NCBI RefSeq assembly: GCF_010730575.1
Contig: NZ_AP022614.1
Coordinates: 124,001 to 188,000 of the forward strand
Direction: 5' to 3'
Source of the DNA: Mycobacterium parmense
GTDB lineage: Bacteria; Actinomycetota; Actinomycetes; Mycobacteriales; Mycobacteriaceae
Length of the DNA stretch: 64,000 nt
Each line of letters begins with the position of its first letter. Position 1 is the stretch's first letter. Positions 46,950 to 56,387 of this stretch are shown here, piece by piece. Position numbers and translations under genes: made by a program. Below the pieces are notes generated by a model that searched no databases, was not told the DNA's origin, and was given only the letters and a program-made list of their open reading frames with translations.

Positions 46950-46988
46950 AGGTTACTTAACTGCCGGGCGGGCGCCAGCCACTACCCT
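46950..46988. promoter_or_regulatory. Compact divergent leaderless promoters of dapD and dapE
   Basis: Only 52 bp separate the two GTG starts. TAACCT on the minus strand (46950-46955) lies 7 nt before dapD, and TACCCT on the plus strand (46983-46988) lies 6 nt before dapE. There is room for one protein between the hexamers, so the two genes are probably expressed together. Confidence 0.6.
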
Positions 46989-46994
46989 TGAGTT

Positions 46995-48059
46995 GTGCTG
47001 GACTTACGCGGCGACCCGATCGCGCTGACCGCGGCGCTGGTCGACGTCCCCAGCGAGTCCCGGCACGAGGCGCGCCTCGCCGACGAGGTGGAGGCCGCGC
47101 TGCGACATCAGACGTCGGGCTTCGAGGTCGTGCGCAACGGCAACGCCGTGCTCGCGCGCACGTCGCTGGGCCGCCCGTCGCGGGTGTTGCTGGCCGGGCA
47201 TCTGGACACCGTCCCGGCGGCGGGTAACCTGCCCAGCCACCTCGACGGCGGTGAGCTCTACGGCTGCGGCACCGCGGACATGAAATCCGGCGACGCGGTC
47301 TTCCTGCATCTGGCCGCCACCGTGGCCGAACCGCTGCACGACCTGACGCTGGTGTTCTACGACTGCGAGGAAATCGAAGCCGCGGCAAACGGTTTGGGGC
47401 GCATCGAGGCCGAGCTGCCGGACTGGCTGACCGCCGACGTGGCCATTCTGGGGGAACCCACGGGCGGCTACATCGAAGCCGGCTGTCAGGGCACGCTGCG
47501 GGTGGTGGTCAGCGCCGCCGGCACCCGCGCCCATTCGGCGCGTTCCTGGTTGGGCGACAACGCCATTCACAAGCTCAGCCCGGTACTGGACCGGCTGGCC
47601 GCGTACCGTGCGCGCACCGTGGACATCGACGGATGCGCCTACCGCGAGGGCCTGTCGGCCGTGCGCATCGACGGCGGTGTGGCCGGCAACGTCATCCCCG
47701 ATGCGGCCTCGGTGACCGTCAACTTCCGGTTCGCCCCCGACCGGTCGCTGGGCGCGGCTCTCGAGCACGTCCGCGCGGTGTTCGACGGGGTCGACGTGCG
47801 GATCGAGCAGACCGACGCCGCCGCGGGTGCGCTGCCGGGGCTTTCGCAGCCCGCCGCGAAGGCGCTCGTCGAGGCCGCCGGTGGCCGGGTCCGGGCGAAG
47901 TACGGCTGGACCGACGTTGCGCGCTTCGCGGCGCTCGGCATCCCGGCGGTCAACTTCGGGCCGGGCGATCCCAACCTCGCGCACACCCGCGACGAGCGCG
48001 TGCAGGTCGCCGACATCACCGCCGCGGTGGCGGTGCTTCGCTCATATCTCGGAGGCTGA
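46995..48059 (+). CDS. dapE: Succinyl-diaminopimelate desuccinylase DapE
   Basis: A 354-aa M20-family di-zinc hydrolase that removes succinate to give LL-DAP. Metal ligands are visible: His69 and Asp95 ([18 protein letters not shown]), the catalytic Glu125 with Glu126 (YDCEEIEAA), the Glu in ILGEPTGG and the last His in [10 protein letters not shown]. It matches Rv1202. The GTG start lies 6 nt after a -10 hexamer. Its last 18 nt overlap the end of the convergent ATPase gene. Confidence 0.94.
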   Translation: MLDLRGDPIALTAALVDVPSESRHEARLADEVEAALRHQTSGFEVVRNGNAVLARTSLGRPSRVLLAGHLDTVPAAGNLPSHLDGGELYGCGTADMKSGDAVFLHLAATVAEPLHDLTLVFYDCEEIEAAANGLGRIEAELPDWLTADVAILGEPTGGYIEAGCQGTLRVVVSAAGTRAHSARSWLGDNAIHKLSPVLDRLAAYRARTVDIDGCAYREGLSAVRIDGGVAGNVIPDAASVTVNFRFAPDRSLGAALEHVRAVFDGVDVRIEQTDAAAGALPGLSQPAAKALVEAAGGRVRAKYGWTDVARFAALGIPAVNFGPGDPNLAHTRDERVQVADITAAVAVLRSYLGG

Positions 48060-50198
48060 CGCCCGCGGCTGAGGCGGCCGGTCCTGCGCCTGCGCTGCGG
48101 CGTCGGCCGCGGCCGCGCGCATCCCGACCGCCGCAAGCCGGTCGGCCACCGCCTGCAGTGCCGCGGGATCACCGGCCGCGAGCGCCTGCGCGTGTTCCAG
48201 TGCGAGTGTTCCTGCAGCACAATCTATCTCGTTGCAAAGTCGAGCCAGCGGTGCGGCCGCCCGGGTGTCGCCGAGGCGCACGGCCTCGTGCCAGACGCGG
48301 AGCGCCACCGCCTGCTGCCCGCCGCGTTCGGCCACGCGGGCGGCCTCACGCGCCGCGGTCACCGCCCCGTGCCGGTCGCGCATCGCGGCCAGCCGCCACG
48401 CCCGCGCCACGCCGAGCTCCGGGGCGAACAACGCCGACTTGGTGCCGTGCCGGGATTCGGCCCGGCTCAACGCCTTCGACATCGCGGCGGTGTCGCCCTG
48501 GTGCGCCAGAGCGGTGGCCAACAGGGTCAACGACAGCGGTCCCCACGAATACCCGGTGCGTTCCAACGTGGCCGCCACCGGACCCAACAACTCTGCCGCA
48601 GTGGCGAATTGGCCGTCGGCGATCAGCACGTGGGCAAGCAGGACCTCGCCGATCGCGCGGCCCGGCTGCTGCAGTTCGGCGAAGTCGGTGAACTGTTGAG
48701 CCAGCTCGCGGGCCAGATCGAGCCGGCCGGCCATCAGCAGCGCGGTGATCTGGCCCAGCCCGATCGTGAACCGCAGCAACCCTGGATGCTCGGCGCCCAG
48801 CGCGCGCCGCGCCAGCGGCTCGACGTCGTCGAAACGCCCCTGCCGCGCCGCGCACAACGCCGCCGCGCTGGCCGCCCACGCCACCGCCTGGTCGTCGGCG
48901 CACGGGGAGGCCAGCACCTCACCGGACATCTTCACGGCGTGGCCGATGTTGCCCGCGTTCATCGCGAAGGTGGCGCTCAACGCGTCCAGCGTCGTTCGCG
49001 GGCCCTCGTCGGTGACCCGGCTGCGGATCGTCCGCAGGAACGCCGTGGCTCGCTCCGGCTCGCCGAGCATCCAGAACTGATTGGCCGCCCGTAGTAGCGT
49101 CCAGTCCATGAGCGCGGCTTCGGTCAGGCCGGCGGGGTCGACGCCGGCCAGCACCGCGTCGGCCTCGCGGCCGCGACCCTGCCACGCCATGGCGTGGGCC
49201 AGCGCCAGCCGCGCACCCAAACCGCCGGAGCGCTCCATCGCCGAGCGGGCCAGCCGCTCGCCCAGCGACAGGTCTCCCAGCCGCAGGGCCTGCTGCGCGG
49301 CGGTGACCACCTCGGCGACTCGCTGCGGTGCCTCGCTGTCCATCGCCAGCGACGCCAGCCGCAGCCGGTCGCTGAGGTGGTCCGACGGATGCTGCGACAG
49401 CAGCCTGACCAGCTCGGTGCGCCGGCGGCGCGCGTCGTGGGCGTCCAGCGTGGCGCGCGCCCGGTCGGCGAACAGCGGGTGGGCGGTGTAGACGACGACG
49501 TCGCCGTCGGTGCGGCCGCCGCGGGCCCGGGTCTCCACCGCGCCCCACTCCATCGCCTCGTCCACGGCGCCGTCGCCGGCCAGGGCGTTCAGATCTGCCA
49601 GCGACAAGGGTTCCTCGACGGCGAGGTAGTCCAGCACCGACCGCGCGGCGGCGGGCAGCTCGGCGATGAACGCGTCCACCGACGCCGGGGAGGTCGCCTC
49701 GCCCGGCTGCTCGATGTCGATGCGGCGCAGCAGGTCATCGGTCCACAGCGCCGCGATGGCGTCACGCGCGGCGTCGGCGCGGGCGGTGACGATCAGCCGG
49801 GCCGTGCCGGCCAGCGCCAGCTGGTAGACCAGCGTGGCGGACAGCACGTCCAGGTCGTGGGCGTCGTCGACGACGAGCAGCAGCTCGCCTCTCCCCTCGC
49901 TGAGGGAGGCCCGGGCCGCCCGCAGCAGCGCGGCCGGCTTGCCGATGTCGGCGATCTCCACCAGGTGGCTGAAGGCCCCGAAGGGCACGGCACGCTCGCT
50001 CGGGGTGCCGGTGACCCAGTGGAGGACGGTCCCCGGGTGCCGGCGGACGTAGTCCTCGGCGGCCTGGCGGGCCAGCGTCGACTTGCCGCACCCGTCGGGT
50101 CCGAGCACCGCTGCGCCGACCCGATCCGCGCCGCCCAGGGCCGCGTCCAGCTGCTCTCTGGCCGCCTCGTGCCGGGGGACGTTCCATCGAATCGGCAT
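48042..50198 (-). CDS. STAND-like ATPase with helical repeats, no DNA-binding domain
   Basis: A 718-aa protein. Residues 15-230 form an AAA/STAND-type ATPase with Walker [12 protein letters not shown] (Lys39) and Walker [11 protein letters not shown]. Residues 270-700 are TPR-like helical repeats. The layout is that of LuxR-type (MalT/LAL) regulators, but the protein stops at [20 protein letters not shown] with no C-terminal helix-turn-helix. By position it stands for Rv1203c-Rv1204c, which are two genes in H37Rv as I recall. TAAACT lies 6 nt before the ATG. Its role is unknown; it may act through protein contacts. Confidence 0.8.
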   Translation of the reverse strand: MPIRWNVPRHEAAREQLDAALGGADRVGAAVLGPDGCGKSTLARQAAEDYVRRHPGTVLHWVTGTPSERAVPFGAFSHLVEIADIGKPAALLRAARASLSEGRGELLLVVDDAHDLDVLSATLVYQLALAGTARLIVTARADAARDAIAALWTDDLLRRIDIEQPGEATSPASVDAFIAELPAAARSVLDYLAVEEPLSLADLNALAGDGAVDEAMEWGAVETRARGGRTDGDVVVYTAHPLFADRARATLDAHDARRRRTELVRLLSQHPSDHLSDRLRLASLAMDSEAPQRVAEVVTAAQQALRLGDLSLGERLARSAMERSGGLGARLALAHAMAWQGRGREADAVLAGVDPAGLTEAALMDWTLLRAANQFWMLGEPERATAFLRTIRSRVTDEGPRTTLDALSATFAMNAGNIGHAVKMSGEVLASPCADDQAVAWAASAAALCAARQGRFDDVEPLARRALGAEHPGLLRFTIGLGQITALLMAGRLDLARELAQQFTDFAELQQPGRAIGEVLLAHVLIADGQFATAAELLGPVAATLERTGYSWGPLSLTLLATALAHQGDTAAMSKALSRAESRHGTKSALFAPELGVARAWRLAAMRDRHGAVTAAREAARVAERGGQQAVALRVWHEAVRLGDTRAAAPLARLCNEIDCAAGTLALEHAQALAAGDPAALQAVADRLAAVGMRAAAADAAAQAQDRPPQPRASASEI

Positions 50199-50204
50199 CG
50201 CCGG

Positions 50205-50251
50205 AGTTTATTGCGCGCGGTGTGCACCCCGCACCGGCCTTGGTCTACCTT
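50205..50251. promoter_or_regulatory. Divergent leaderless promoters of the ATPase and LOG genes
   Basis: TAAACT on the minus strand (50205-50210) is 6 nt before the ATPase ATG at 50198. TACCTT on the plus strand (50246-50251) is 7 nt before the LOG ATG at 50259. Both fit leaderless mycobacterial promoters in a 60-bp gap. Confidence 0.55.
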
Positions 50252-50258
50252 TCGTTAT

Positions 50259-50822
50259 ATGCGCCGCGAACCTGATTCGTCAGGCGACTGGGCGGTCGGT
50301 GTGTACTGCGCATCGGGTCCCACACACCCTGAATTGCTGCAGCTGGCCGGCGAACTCGGCGAGGCGATCGCCGAGCGCGGCTGGACCCTGGTGTGGGGCG
50401 GCGGCCGGGTTTCGGCGATGGGCGCCGTCGCGAGCGCCGCGCGGGCCCGAGGAGGGCGGACCGTCGGGGTCATCCCGCAGATCCTGATGCGCCGCGAGGT
50501 CGCCGACGCCGAAGCCGACGAGCTGATCGTCAGCGACACCATGCATGAGCGCAAGCAGCTCATGGAGGAGCGGTCCGATGCGTTCATCGTGCTGCCCGGC
50601 GGCGTCGGGACGCTCGACGAGCTGTTCGACGCGTGGACGACCGGCTATCTCGGTCTGCACGGCAAGCCCATCGTGCTGCTCGACCCGCTGGGGCACTACG
50701 AAGGTCTCTGGATCTGGTTGTGCGGTTTGCTGGACAACGGGTACATCTCGCAGGCCGCGATGGACCGCCTGGTGCTCGTCGACAAGGTCAGCGCGGCGAT
50801 ACAGGCCTGTGCACCGGCCTGA
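50259..50822 (+). CDS. LOG-family cytokinin riboside 5'-monophosphate phosphoribohydrolase
   Basis: A 187-aa Rossmann-like protein. The LOG signature PGGVGTLDE is at residues 113-121, with the partner arginine in MHERKQLMEE (Arg98) and the nucleotide loop VYCASGPTH. The enzyme releases the base from cytokinin nucleotides or AMP. The M. tuberculosis counterpart Rv1205 is the LOG whose cytokinins accumulate in proteasome mutants. Length equals Rv1205, and a leaderless promoter supports the start. Confidence 0.92.
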   Translation: MRREPDSSGDWAVGVYCASGPTHPELLQLAGELGEAIAERGWTLVWGGGRVSAMGAVASAARARGGRTVGVIPQILMRREVADAEADELIVSDTMHERKQLMEERSDAFIVLPGGVGTLDELFDAWTTGYLGLHGKPIVLLDPLGHYEGLWIWLCGLLDNGYISQAAMDRLVLVDKVSAAIQACAPA

Positions 50823-50896
50823 GCCCACCGGCATGCTCGTCGGCACTACTAGGCTGTCCGCCGAGCTTGACTACTGAAGACGAATCGAGGGATCAC

Positions 50897-52681
50897 GTGT
50901 CCGATCGCGACGGGGGAGCGCGCCGCTCGGTCAGCCTGGCCGATATCGCGTTGCGGGTGCCGGGTCTGCTGGCCGACATGCCGGTGATCGTGCGGGGAGC
51001 GCTGACCGGGCTGCTGGCCCGGCCGAGCTCGAACAAGTCGATCGGCACGGTGTTCGCCGACCGGGCCGCCCGCTACGGCGACCGGGTGTTCCTGCGATTC
51101 GGTGAGCAGGAGCTGACCTACCGCGACGCGAATGCGGCCGCCAACCGGTACGCCGCGGTGCTGGCCGCGCGCGGCGTCGGCAACGGCGACGTCGTGGGCA
51201 TCATGCTGCGCAACTCGCCCAACGCCGTGCTGGCGATGCTCGCCGCCGTCAAGTGCGGCGCCGTCGCCGGGATGCTCAACTACCATCAGCGCGGCGAGGT
51301 GCTGGCGCACAGCCTGGGCGTGCTGGACGCCAAGGTTTTGGTCGCCGAGACCGATCTGGTCAGCGCTGTCGCCGAGTGCGGCGGCTCGGGTGACACCGAG
51401 GTGCTGACGGTCGAGGACCTCGAGCGGTTCGCGGTGAGCGCGCCCGCGACCAACCCGGCGTCGGCGTCGGCGGTGCGAGCCAAAGACACCGCGTTCTACA
51501 TCTTCACTTCGGGCACAACGGGATTCCCGAAGGCCAGCGTGATGACCCACCAGCGGTGGCTGCGGGCGCTGGCCGCGTTCGGCGGGGTGGGGTTGCGGCT
51601 GCGGAACTCCGACACGCTGTACAGCTGCCTGCCGCTGTACCACAACAACGCGCTCACCGTGGCGCTGTCGTCGGTGATCGCCTCCGGCGCGACGCTGGCG
51701 CTGGGTACGTCGTTCTCGGCATCGCGCTTCTGGGATGAGGTGATCGCCACCGAGGCAACCGCGTTCATCTACATCGGGGAGATCTGCCGCTATCTGCTCA
51801 ACCAGCCGCGCAGGGCGACCGACCGGGCGCACAAGGTGCGGCTGATGGCCGGCAACGGGCTGCGCCCGGAGATCTGGGACGAGTTCACCGAGAGGTTCGG
51901 CATCGCGCGCGTGTGCGAGTTCTACGCCTCCAGCGAGGGCAACACCGCGTTCATCAACGTCTTCAACGTGCCCAGGACCACCGGTGTCTTCCCGATGCCG
52001 CTGGCTTACGTCGAGTACGACCCCGACACCGGTGCTCCCCTGCGCGACGACAACGGACGGGTGCGCAAGGTGCCCGCCGGCGAGCCCGGCCTGCTGCTGA
52101 GCCCCGTCAACCGGCTGCAGCCGTTCGACGGCTACACCGACAAAGAATCCAGCGAAAAGAAGTTGGTGCGCAACGCCTTCCGAGAGGGCGACGTCTGGTT
52201 CAACTCCGGCGACGTGATGAGCCCGCAGGGCATGGGCCACGCCGCCTTCGTCGACCGGCTCGGCGACACCTTCCGCTGGAAGGGCGAGAACGTCGCCACC
52301 ACCCAGGTGGAGGCGGCGCTGGCCACCGACGAGTCCGTCGAGGAGTGCACGGTGTTCGGCGTGGAGATCCCGCGCACCGGCGGGCGGGCCGGCATGGCCG
52401 CGGTCAAACTGCGCGAGGGAGCGGAGTTCGACGGCAACTCGCTGGCCCGGGCGGTCTACGGCCAGCTCCCCGTCTACGCGCTGCCGTTGTTCGTCCGGGT
52501 GGTCAAGGAGCTGGCGCAGACCACCACCTTCAAGAGCCGCAAAGTGGAGCTGCGAGACGAGGGCTACGGCCCCGACGTCTCCGACCCGCTGTATGTGTTG
52601 GCCGGTCGCGACGACGGCTACGTGCCGTACTACGACGAGTATCCCGAAGAAGTGGCCGCGGGCAAACGACCGCAGGGTTAG
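50897..52681 (+). CDS. fadD6: Very-long-chain acyl-CoA synthetase / FATP-like FadD6
   Basis: A 594-aa fatty acid transport protein-type acyl-CoA synthetase. Motifs are the AMP-binding loop YIFTSGTTGFPKASVMTHQR, the VLACS motif FYASSEGNTAF, FNSGDVMSPQGMGHAAFVDR and LGDTFRWKGENVATTQVEAA. It matches Rv1206 in length and order after LOG. The GTG at 50897 has a GAGGGA ribosome site. It activates long-chain fatty acids at the membrane. The region after its stop turns into low-complexity sequence and repeat array 2. Confidence 0.92.
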   Translation: MSDRDGGARRSVSLADIALRVPGLLADMPVIVRGALTGLLARPSSNKSIGTVFADRAARYGDRVFLRFGEQELTYRDANAAANRYAAVLAARGVGNGDVVGIMLRNSPNAVLAMLAAVKCGAVAGMLNYHQRGEVLAHSLGVLDAKVLVAETDLVSAVAECGGSGDTEVLTVEDLERFAVSAPATNPASASAVRAKDTAFYIFTSGTTGFPKASVMTHQRWLRALAAFGGVGLRLRNSDTLYSCLPLYHNNALTVALSSVIASGATLALGTSFSASRFWDEVIATEATAFIYIGEICRYLLNQPRRATDRAHKVRLMAGNGLRPEIWDEFTERFGIARVCEFYASSEGNTAFINVFNVPRTTGVFPMPLAYVEYDPDTGAPLRDDNGRVRKVPAGEPGLLLSPVNRLQPFDGYTDKESSEKKLVRNAFREGDVWFNSGDVMSPQGMGHAAFVDRLGDTFRWKGENVATTQVEAALATDESVEECTVFGVEIPRTGGRAGMAAVKLREGAEFDGNSLARAVYGQLPVYALPLFVRVVKELAQTTTFKSRKVELRDEGYGPDVSDPLYVLAGRDDGYVPYYDEYPEEVAAGKRPQG

Positions 52682-52759
52682 TCGTCGGCGCCGCGCCGCG
52701 CCGACCCGGCGTTGCCGGGTCGGCGTGGAGGGGCCGCGTCGTCGGGGGGCCTCGGCGGC

Positions 52760-52911
52760 CACGTCGGCGGCCTCCTCGGCCACGTCGGCGGCCTCGTCGG
52801 CGGCCTCCTCGACGTTCTCGTCGACGGCCTCGACGACGTTCCCCTCGACGGCCTCCTCGACGGCCTCCTCGACGTTGAGTGTGCGCTGACGGCGTTGAGT
52901 GTGCGCTCACG
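52760..52911 (+). repeat. Degenerate low-complexity repeats leading into array 2
   Basis: GCCTCCTCGACGG-type and CACGTCGGCGGCCTCCTCGG-type units repeat irregularly. Two copies of GTTGAGTGTGCGCT (52874-52887 and 52894-52907) then carry the array core in inverted orientation. They could pair with the direct units that follow and form a large stem. Confidence 0.7.
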
Positions 52912-52930
52912 GCGGCGACACGCCGACGAT

Positions 52931-53240
52931 CGACGCCCCAGCTGCACAGCCGACGCCCCAACTGCACACTCGACGCCCTGACAGCACACTCGACGCCCCA
53001 GCTGCACACTCGACGCCCTGACTGCACAGTCGACGCCCCAGCTGCACACTCGACGCCCTGAGTGCACAGTCGACGCCCCAGCTGCACACTCGACGCCCTG
53101 ACTGCACAGTCGACGCCCCAGCTGCACACTCGACGCCCACACTGCACAGACGACGCCCCAGCTGCACACGCGACGCCCTGACAGCACACTCGACGCCCCA
53201 GCTGCACACTCGACGCCCTGACTGCACAGTCGACGCCACA
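52931..53240 (+). repeat. 20-bp tandem repeat array (array 2)
   Basis: Sixteen copies of CGACGCC occur in exact 20-bp steps from 52931 to 53231. Two unit types, CGACGCCCCAGCTGCACACT and CGACGCCCTGACTGCACAGT, mostly alternate, giving a 40-bp higher order. The core GCACACTCGACGCC is the same as in array 1, 16 kb away. There are no spacers. It sits between fadD6 and folP2, ending about 55 bp before the folP2 start, so it may affect folP2 expression. Confidence 0.92.
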
Positions 53241-53296
53241 CCAACAGCCGACAGCCCTGCGCCGCACGCCTGACGATGACCGGGCACCATAGACGT

Positions 53297-54172
53297 GTGC
53301 AGTCAACGCTGTGCGGCCGTCCGGTCGCAGCGGATCGCCCGCTGATCATGGCGATCATCAACCGCACCCCGGACTCGTTCTACGACAAGGGCGCGACGTT
53401 CAGCGACGACGCGGCCAGGGCCGCGGCGCACCGGGCCGTCGCCGAGGGCGCCGACGTCATCGACGTGGGCGGCGTCAAAGCCGGGCCCGGCGAAGCTGTC
53501 GACGCACAGGCCGAGATCGCCCGGCTCGTGCCGTTCGTCGAATGGCTGCGCGGCGCCTACCCCGACCAGCTGATCAGCGTCGACACCTGGCGCTCGGAGG
53601 TAGCCAGAACGGCCTGCGCCGCGGGCGCAGACCTGATCAACGACACCTGGGGCGGCATCGACCCGGCCCTGGCCGAGGTGGCCGCCGAGTTCGGCGCGGG
53701 CCTGGTGTGCTCGCACACCGGCGGTGCGCTGCCGCGCACCCGACCGTTCCGGGTGAGCTACGGGACCACCACGCGCGGTGTGGTCGACGACGTGATCCGC
53801 CAGGTCACGGCGGCCGCCGAGCGTGCGGTCGCGTGCGGCGTCGCCGCCGACCGCGTGCTGATCGACCCGGCCCACGACTTCGGCAAGAACACGTTCCACG
53901 GGCTTGCCCTGCTGCGTCACGTCGGCGATCTCGTGAACACCGGGTGGCCCGTGCTCATGGCTTTGAGCAATAAGGACTTCGTCGGGGAGACTCTGGGTGT
54001 GGACTTGACCGAGCGGCTCGAGGGGACCCTGGCGGCCACCGCGCTGGCGGCGGCCGCGGGGGCGCGAATGTTCCGGGTGCATGAGGTGACGGCCACCCGC
54101 CGGGTCCTGGAGATGGTGGCCGCGATCCAGGGGATCCGGCCACCGGCGCGGACCGTGCGGGGACTGGCATGA
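53297..54172 (+). CDS. folP2: Dihydropteroate synthase homologue FolP2
   Basis: A 291-aa TIM-barrel protein with the pterin-binding motifs MAIINRTPDSFYD, ADVIDVGGVKAGPG and SVDTWRSEVARTACAAGADL. The M. tuberculosis and M. leprae homologues (Rv1207) lack clear DHPS activity, and FolP1 is the folate enzyme, so the reaction is uncertain. GTG 53297 (MQSTLCGRPV) is preferred; ATG 53276 is also in frame. As I recall, the annotated M. tuberculosis FolP2 begins with HSTPPALAG-type repeats that look like translated array units. It overlaps gpgS by 4 nt. Confidence 0.88.
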   Translation: MQSTLCGRPVAADRPLIMAIINRTPDSFYDKGATFSDDAARAAAHRAVAEGADVIDVGGVKAGPGEAVDAQAEIARLVPFVEWLRGAYPDQLISVDTWRSEVARTACAAGADLINDTWGGIDPALAEVAAEFGAGLVCSHTGGALPRTRPFRVSYGTTTRGVVDDVIRQVTAAAERAVACGVAADRVLIDPAHDFGKNTFHGLALLRHVGDLVNTGWPVLMALSNKDFVGETLGVDLTERLEGTLAATALAAAAGARMFRVHEVTATRRVLEMVAAIQGIRPPARTVRGLA

Positions 54173-55167
54173 CGGCGTCGGACCTGGTCGCGGGCGATCT
54201 GACCGACGACGGGGTGCCGGCCACCCGGCCGGGCGACACCTGGCTGCCCGACCGCGGCTGGAACCGTCCGACCTGGACCGTCGACGGGCTGGTGGCGGCG
54301 AAGGCCGGCCGGACCATCTCGGTGGTGCTGCCGGCCCTCAACGAGGCGGAGACCATCGGCTCGGTGATCGACAGCATCTCGCCGCTGGTGGACGGCCTGG
54401 TCGACGAGCTCGTCGTCCTGGACTCCGGCTCCACCGACGACACCGAGATCCGCGCGGTAGCGGCCGGCGCGCGCGTCGTCAGCCGGGAGCAGGCACTGCC
54501 GGAGGTGCCGACCCGGCCCGGCAAGGGCGAAGCGCTCTGGCGCTCGCTGGCGGTGACCAGTGGGGACATCGTGGTCTTCGTCGACTCCGATTTGATCGAC
54601 CCGCATCCGATGTTCGTCCCGTGGCTGGTGGGGCCGCTGCTCAACGGCGACGGCATCCACCTGGTCAAGAGCTTCTACCGGCGGCCCCTGAACGCCGGCG
54701 ACGCGGACGGCGGCGCGGGCGACACCGGTGGCGGTCGGGTGACCGAGCTGGTGGCCCGACCGTTGCTGGCGGCGCTGCGGCCCGAGCTGGGATGCATGCT
54801 GCAGCCGCTCGGCGGTGAATACGCCGCCACCCGTGACCTGCTGACCTCGCTGCCGTTCGCGCCCGGCTACGGCGTGGAGATCGGCCTGCTGATCGACACC
54901 TTCGACCGGCTGGGTCTGGACGCGATCGCCCAGGTGAACCTGGGCGTGCGCGCTCACCGTAACCGCCCGCTCGCCGAGCTCGGGCCGATGAGCCGCCAGG
55001 TCATCGCCACGCTGCTCTCGCGGTGTGGGATTCCCGACTCCGGCGTCGGGCTGACCCAGTTCCTGGCCGACGGCCCGGACGGCTCCGGCGCCGAGGGCTA
55101 TACCCAGCACACCTGGCCGGTGTCGCTGGCCGACCGGCCGCCGATGCGGGTGCACCGGCCAGCGTGA
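54169..55167 (+). CDS. gpgS: Glucosyl-3-phosphoglycerate synthase GpgS
   Basis: A 332-aa GT-A (family GT81) glycosyltransferase that joins glucose to 3-phosphoglycerate, the first step toward methylglucose lipopolysaccharides. The nucleotide-binding start is VVLPALNEAETIGSVID, the DXD metal motif is FVDSDL (Asp139, Asp141), and the phosphoglycerate loop lies around RPGKGEALW. It matches Rv1208 with a slightly longer middle loop (DADGGAGDTGGG). Its ATG overlaps the folP2 stop. glgA and glgC nearby serve related glucan pathways. Confidence 0.94.
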   Translation: MTASDLVAGDLTDDGVPATRPGDTWLPDRGWNRPTWTVDGLVAAKAGRTISVVLPALNEAETIGSVIDSISPLVDGLVDELVVLDSGSTDDTEIRAVAAGARVVSREQALPEVPTRPGKGEALWRSLAVTSGDIVVFVDSDLIDPHPMFVPWLVGPLLNGDGIHLVKSFYRRPLNAGDADGGAGDTGGGRVTELVARPLLAALRPELGCMLQPLGGEYAATRDLLTSLPFAPGYGVEIGLLIDTFDRLGLDAIAQVNLGVRAHRNRPLAELGPMSRQVIATLLSRCGIPDSGVGLTQFLADGPDGSGAEGYTQHTWPVSLADRPPMRVHRPA

Positions 55168-55220
55168 GGCCCCGCCAGGCCACGCCGATCGCGTCGGTTC
55201 CATAGGGCAATATCGATCAC

Positions 55221-55586
55221 GTGGCGTTGGTGTTGCTGTATCTGGTGGTGCTCGTGCTGGTGGCGATCGTGCTGTTCGGCGCCGCCAGCCTGCTCTTCGG
55301 TCGCGGTGAGAAGCTGCCGCCGCTGCCCCGGGGAACCACCGCGACGGTGCTGCCGGCCTACGGCGTGACGGGCGCCGACGTCGACGCGGTCAAGTTCACC
55401 CAGGTGCTGCGCGGATACAAGACCAGCGAGGTGGACTGGGTGCTCGACCGGCTCGCCCGCGAGCTCGAAGCCCTGCGCGGCCAGTTGGCGGCGGTGCATG
55501 CGGCGTCATCGGCCGAGAACGAATCGCAGGCTCACCCCGACCCGATGGAACCGGAAGGTGCCGAGGAGCGTCAGGACAGAATGTGA
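55221..55586 (+). CDS. DivIVA-domain membrane-anchored small protein (Rv1209-like)
   Basis: A 121-aa protein with one N-terminal membrane helix (LVLLYLVVLVLVAIVLFGAA). A DivIVA-like helical segment follows (FTQVLRGYKTSEVDWVLDRL, then ARELEALRGQLAAV), ending in an acidic tail. It matches Rv1209 in place and length. DivIVA-type domains bind curved membranes or partners at growth sites; its role is unknown. It overlaps tag by 4 nt (GTGA), so the two are coupled. Confidence 0.88.
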   Translation: MALVLLYLVVLVLVAIVLFGAASLLFGRGEKLPPLPRGTTATVLPAYGVTGADVDAVKFTQVLRGYKTSEVDWVLDRLARELEALRGQLAAVHAASSAENESQAHPDPMEPEGAEERQDRM

Positions 55587-56188
55587 CCGACGACGAACTG
55601 GTCCGCTGCGGCTGGGCGGCGATCCGGCCCGGGCCGGATTTCGAGATGTACCGCGACTACCACGACCAGGAGTGGGGCCGCCCCCTGCACGACGGCCTGG
55701 CGCTGTTCGAGCGGATGTGCCTGGAAGCGTTCCAGAGCGGCCTGTCCTGGCTGATCATCCTGCGCAAACGCGAGAACTTCCGGCGCGCCTTCTCCGGGTT
55801 CGACATCGGCAAAGTCGCCGGCTACACCGAGGACGACGTCCGGCGGCTGCTGACGGATCAGGGCATCGTGCGCAATCGGGCAAAGGTCGAGGCGACCATC
55901 GCCAACGCGCGCGCCGCCGCAGATCTGGGCGGCGCGGCCGACCTGTCGAAGCTGCTCTGGTCGTTTGCGCCACCGCCGCGGCCCCGGCCCGCCGACGCGT
56001 CTGAGATTCCCTCGTCCACCGCCGAATCGAAGGCCATGGCGCGTGAGCTCAAGCGGCTGGGCTTCCGGTTCGTCGGGCCCACCACCGCCTACGCCCTGAT
56101 GCAGGCGACCGGAATGGTGGACGACCACGTCCGCGGTTGCTGGGTGCCTTCGACGGGCGCCGGCGCGGGCCGCGCGGCGGCCGGCTGA
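55583..56188 (+). CDS. tag: 3-methyladenine DNA glycosylase I (Tag)
   Basis: A 201-aa base-excision repair enzyme that removes 3-methyladenine. The zinc ligands of the family are present: Cys9, His27 (YHDQEWG), His182 and Cys186 (DDHVRGCW). ERMCLEAFQSGLSWLIILRK and FRFVGPTTAYALMQATGMVD are family signatures. It matches Rv1210 (tagA). It is translationally coupled to the DivIVA-domain gene. A 199-bp gap without a visible gene follows. Confidence 0.93.
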   Translation: MTDDELVRCGWAAIRPGPDFEMYRDYHDQEWGRPLHDGLALFERMCLEAFQSGLSWLIILRKRENFRRAFSGFDIGKVAGYTEDDVRRLLTDQGIVRNRAKVEATIANARAAADLGGAADLSKLLWSFAPPPRPRPADASEIPSSTAESKAMARELKRLGFRFVGPTTAYALMQATGMVDDHVRGCWVPSTGAGAGRAAAG

Positions 56189-56387
56189 ACAACCCGCCGA
56201 TCGGGTTTTCCGGGTCCGCTACAAGACAGAAGCGGGTCTTTGTGCGACGGGTGACCTGGATAGGGAACAATGGGGGGGTGATGTGGCGGTTCGATGCCGG
56301 GCGTGACTGGAAGTTCGCGGGCGGGGCATGCTCGGCGCCGACCAGGTCCGCGAGGGCGGGCCAGCTCGAACCTGGAGGGAGCACTCG

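Noticed and set aside
46468..46960. Plus-strand frame opposite dapD
   Set aside because: Antisense shadow of a well-conserved enzyme gene with no ribosome site.
52530..53367. Minus-strand frames through array 2 (VCSWGVECAVRASS-type repeats)
   Set aside because: Same reason as array 1; they also run into fadD6 and folP2 on the other strand.
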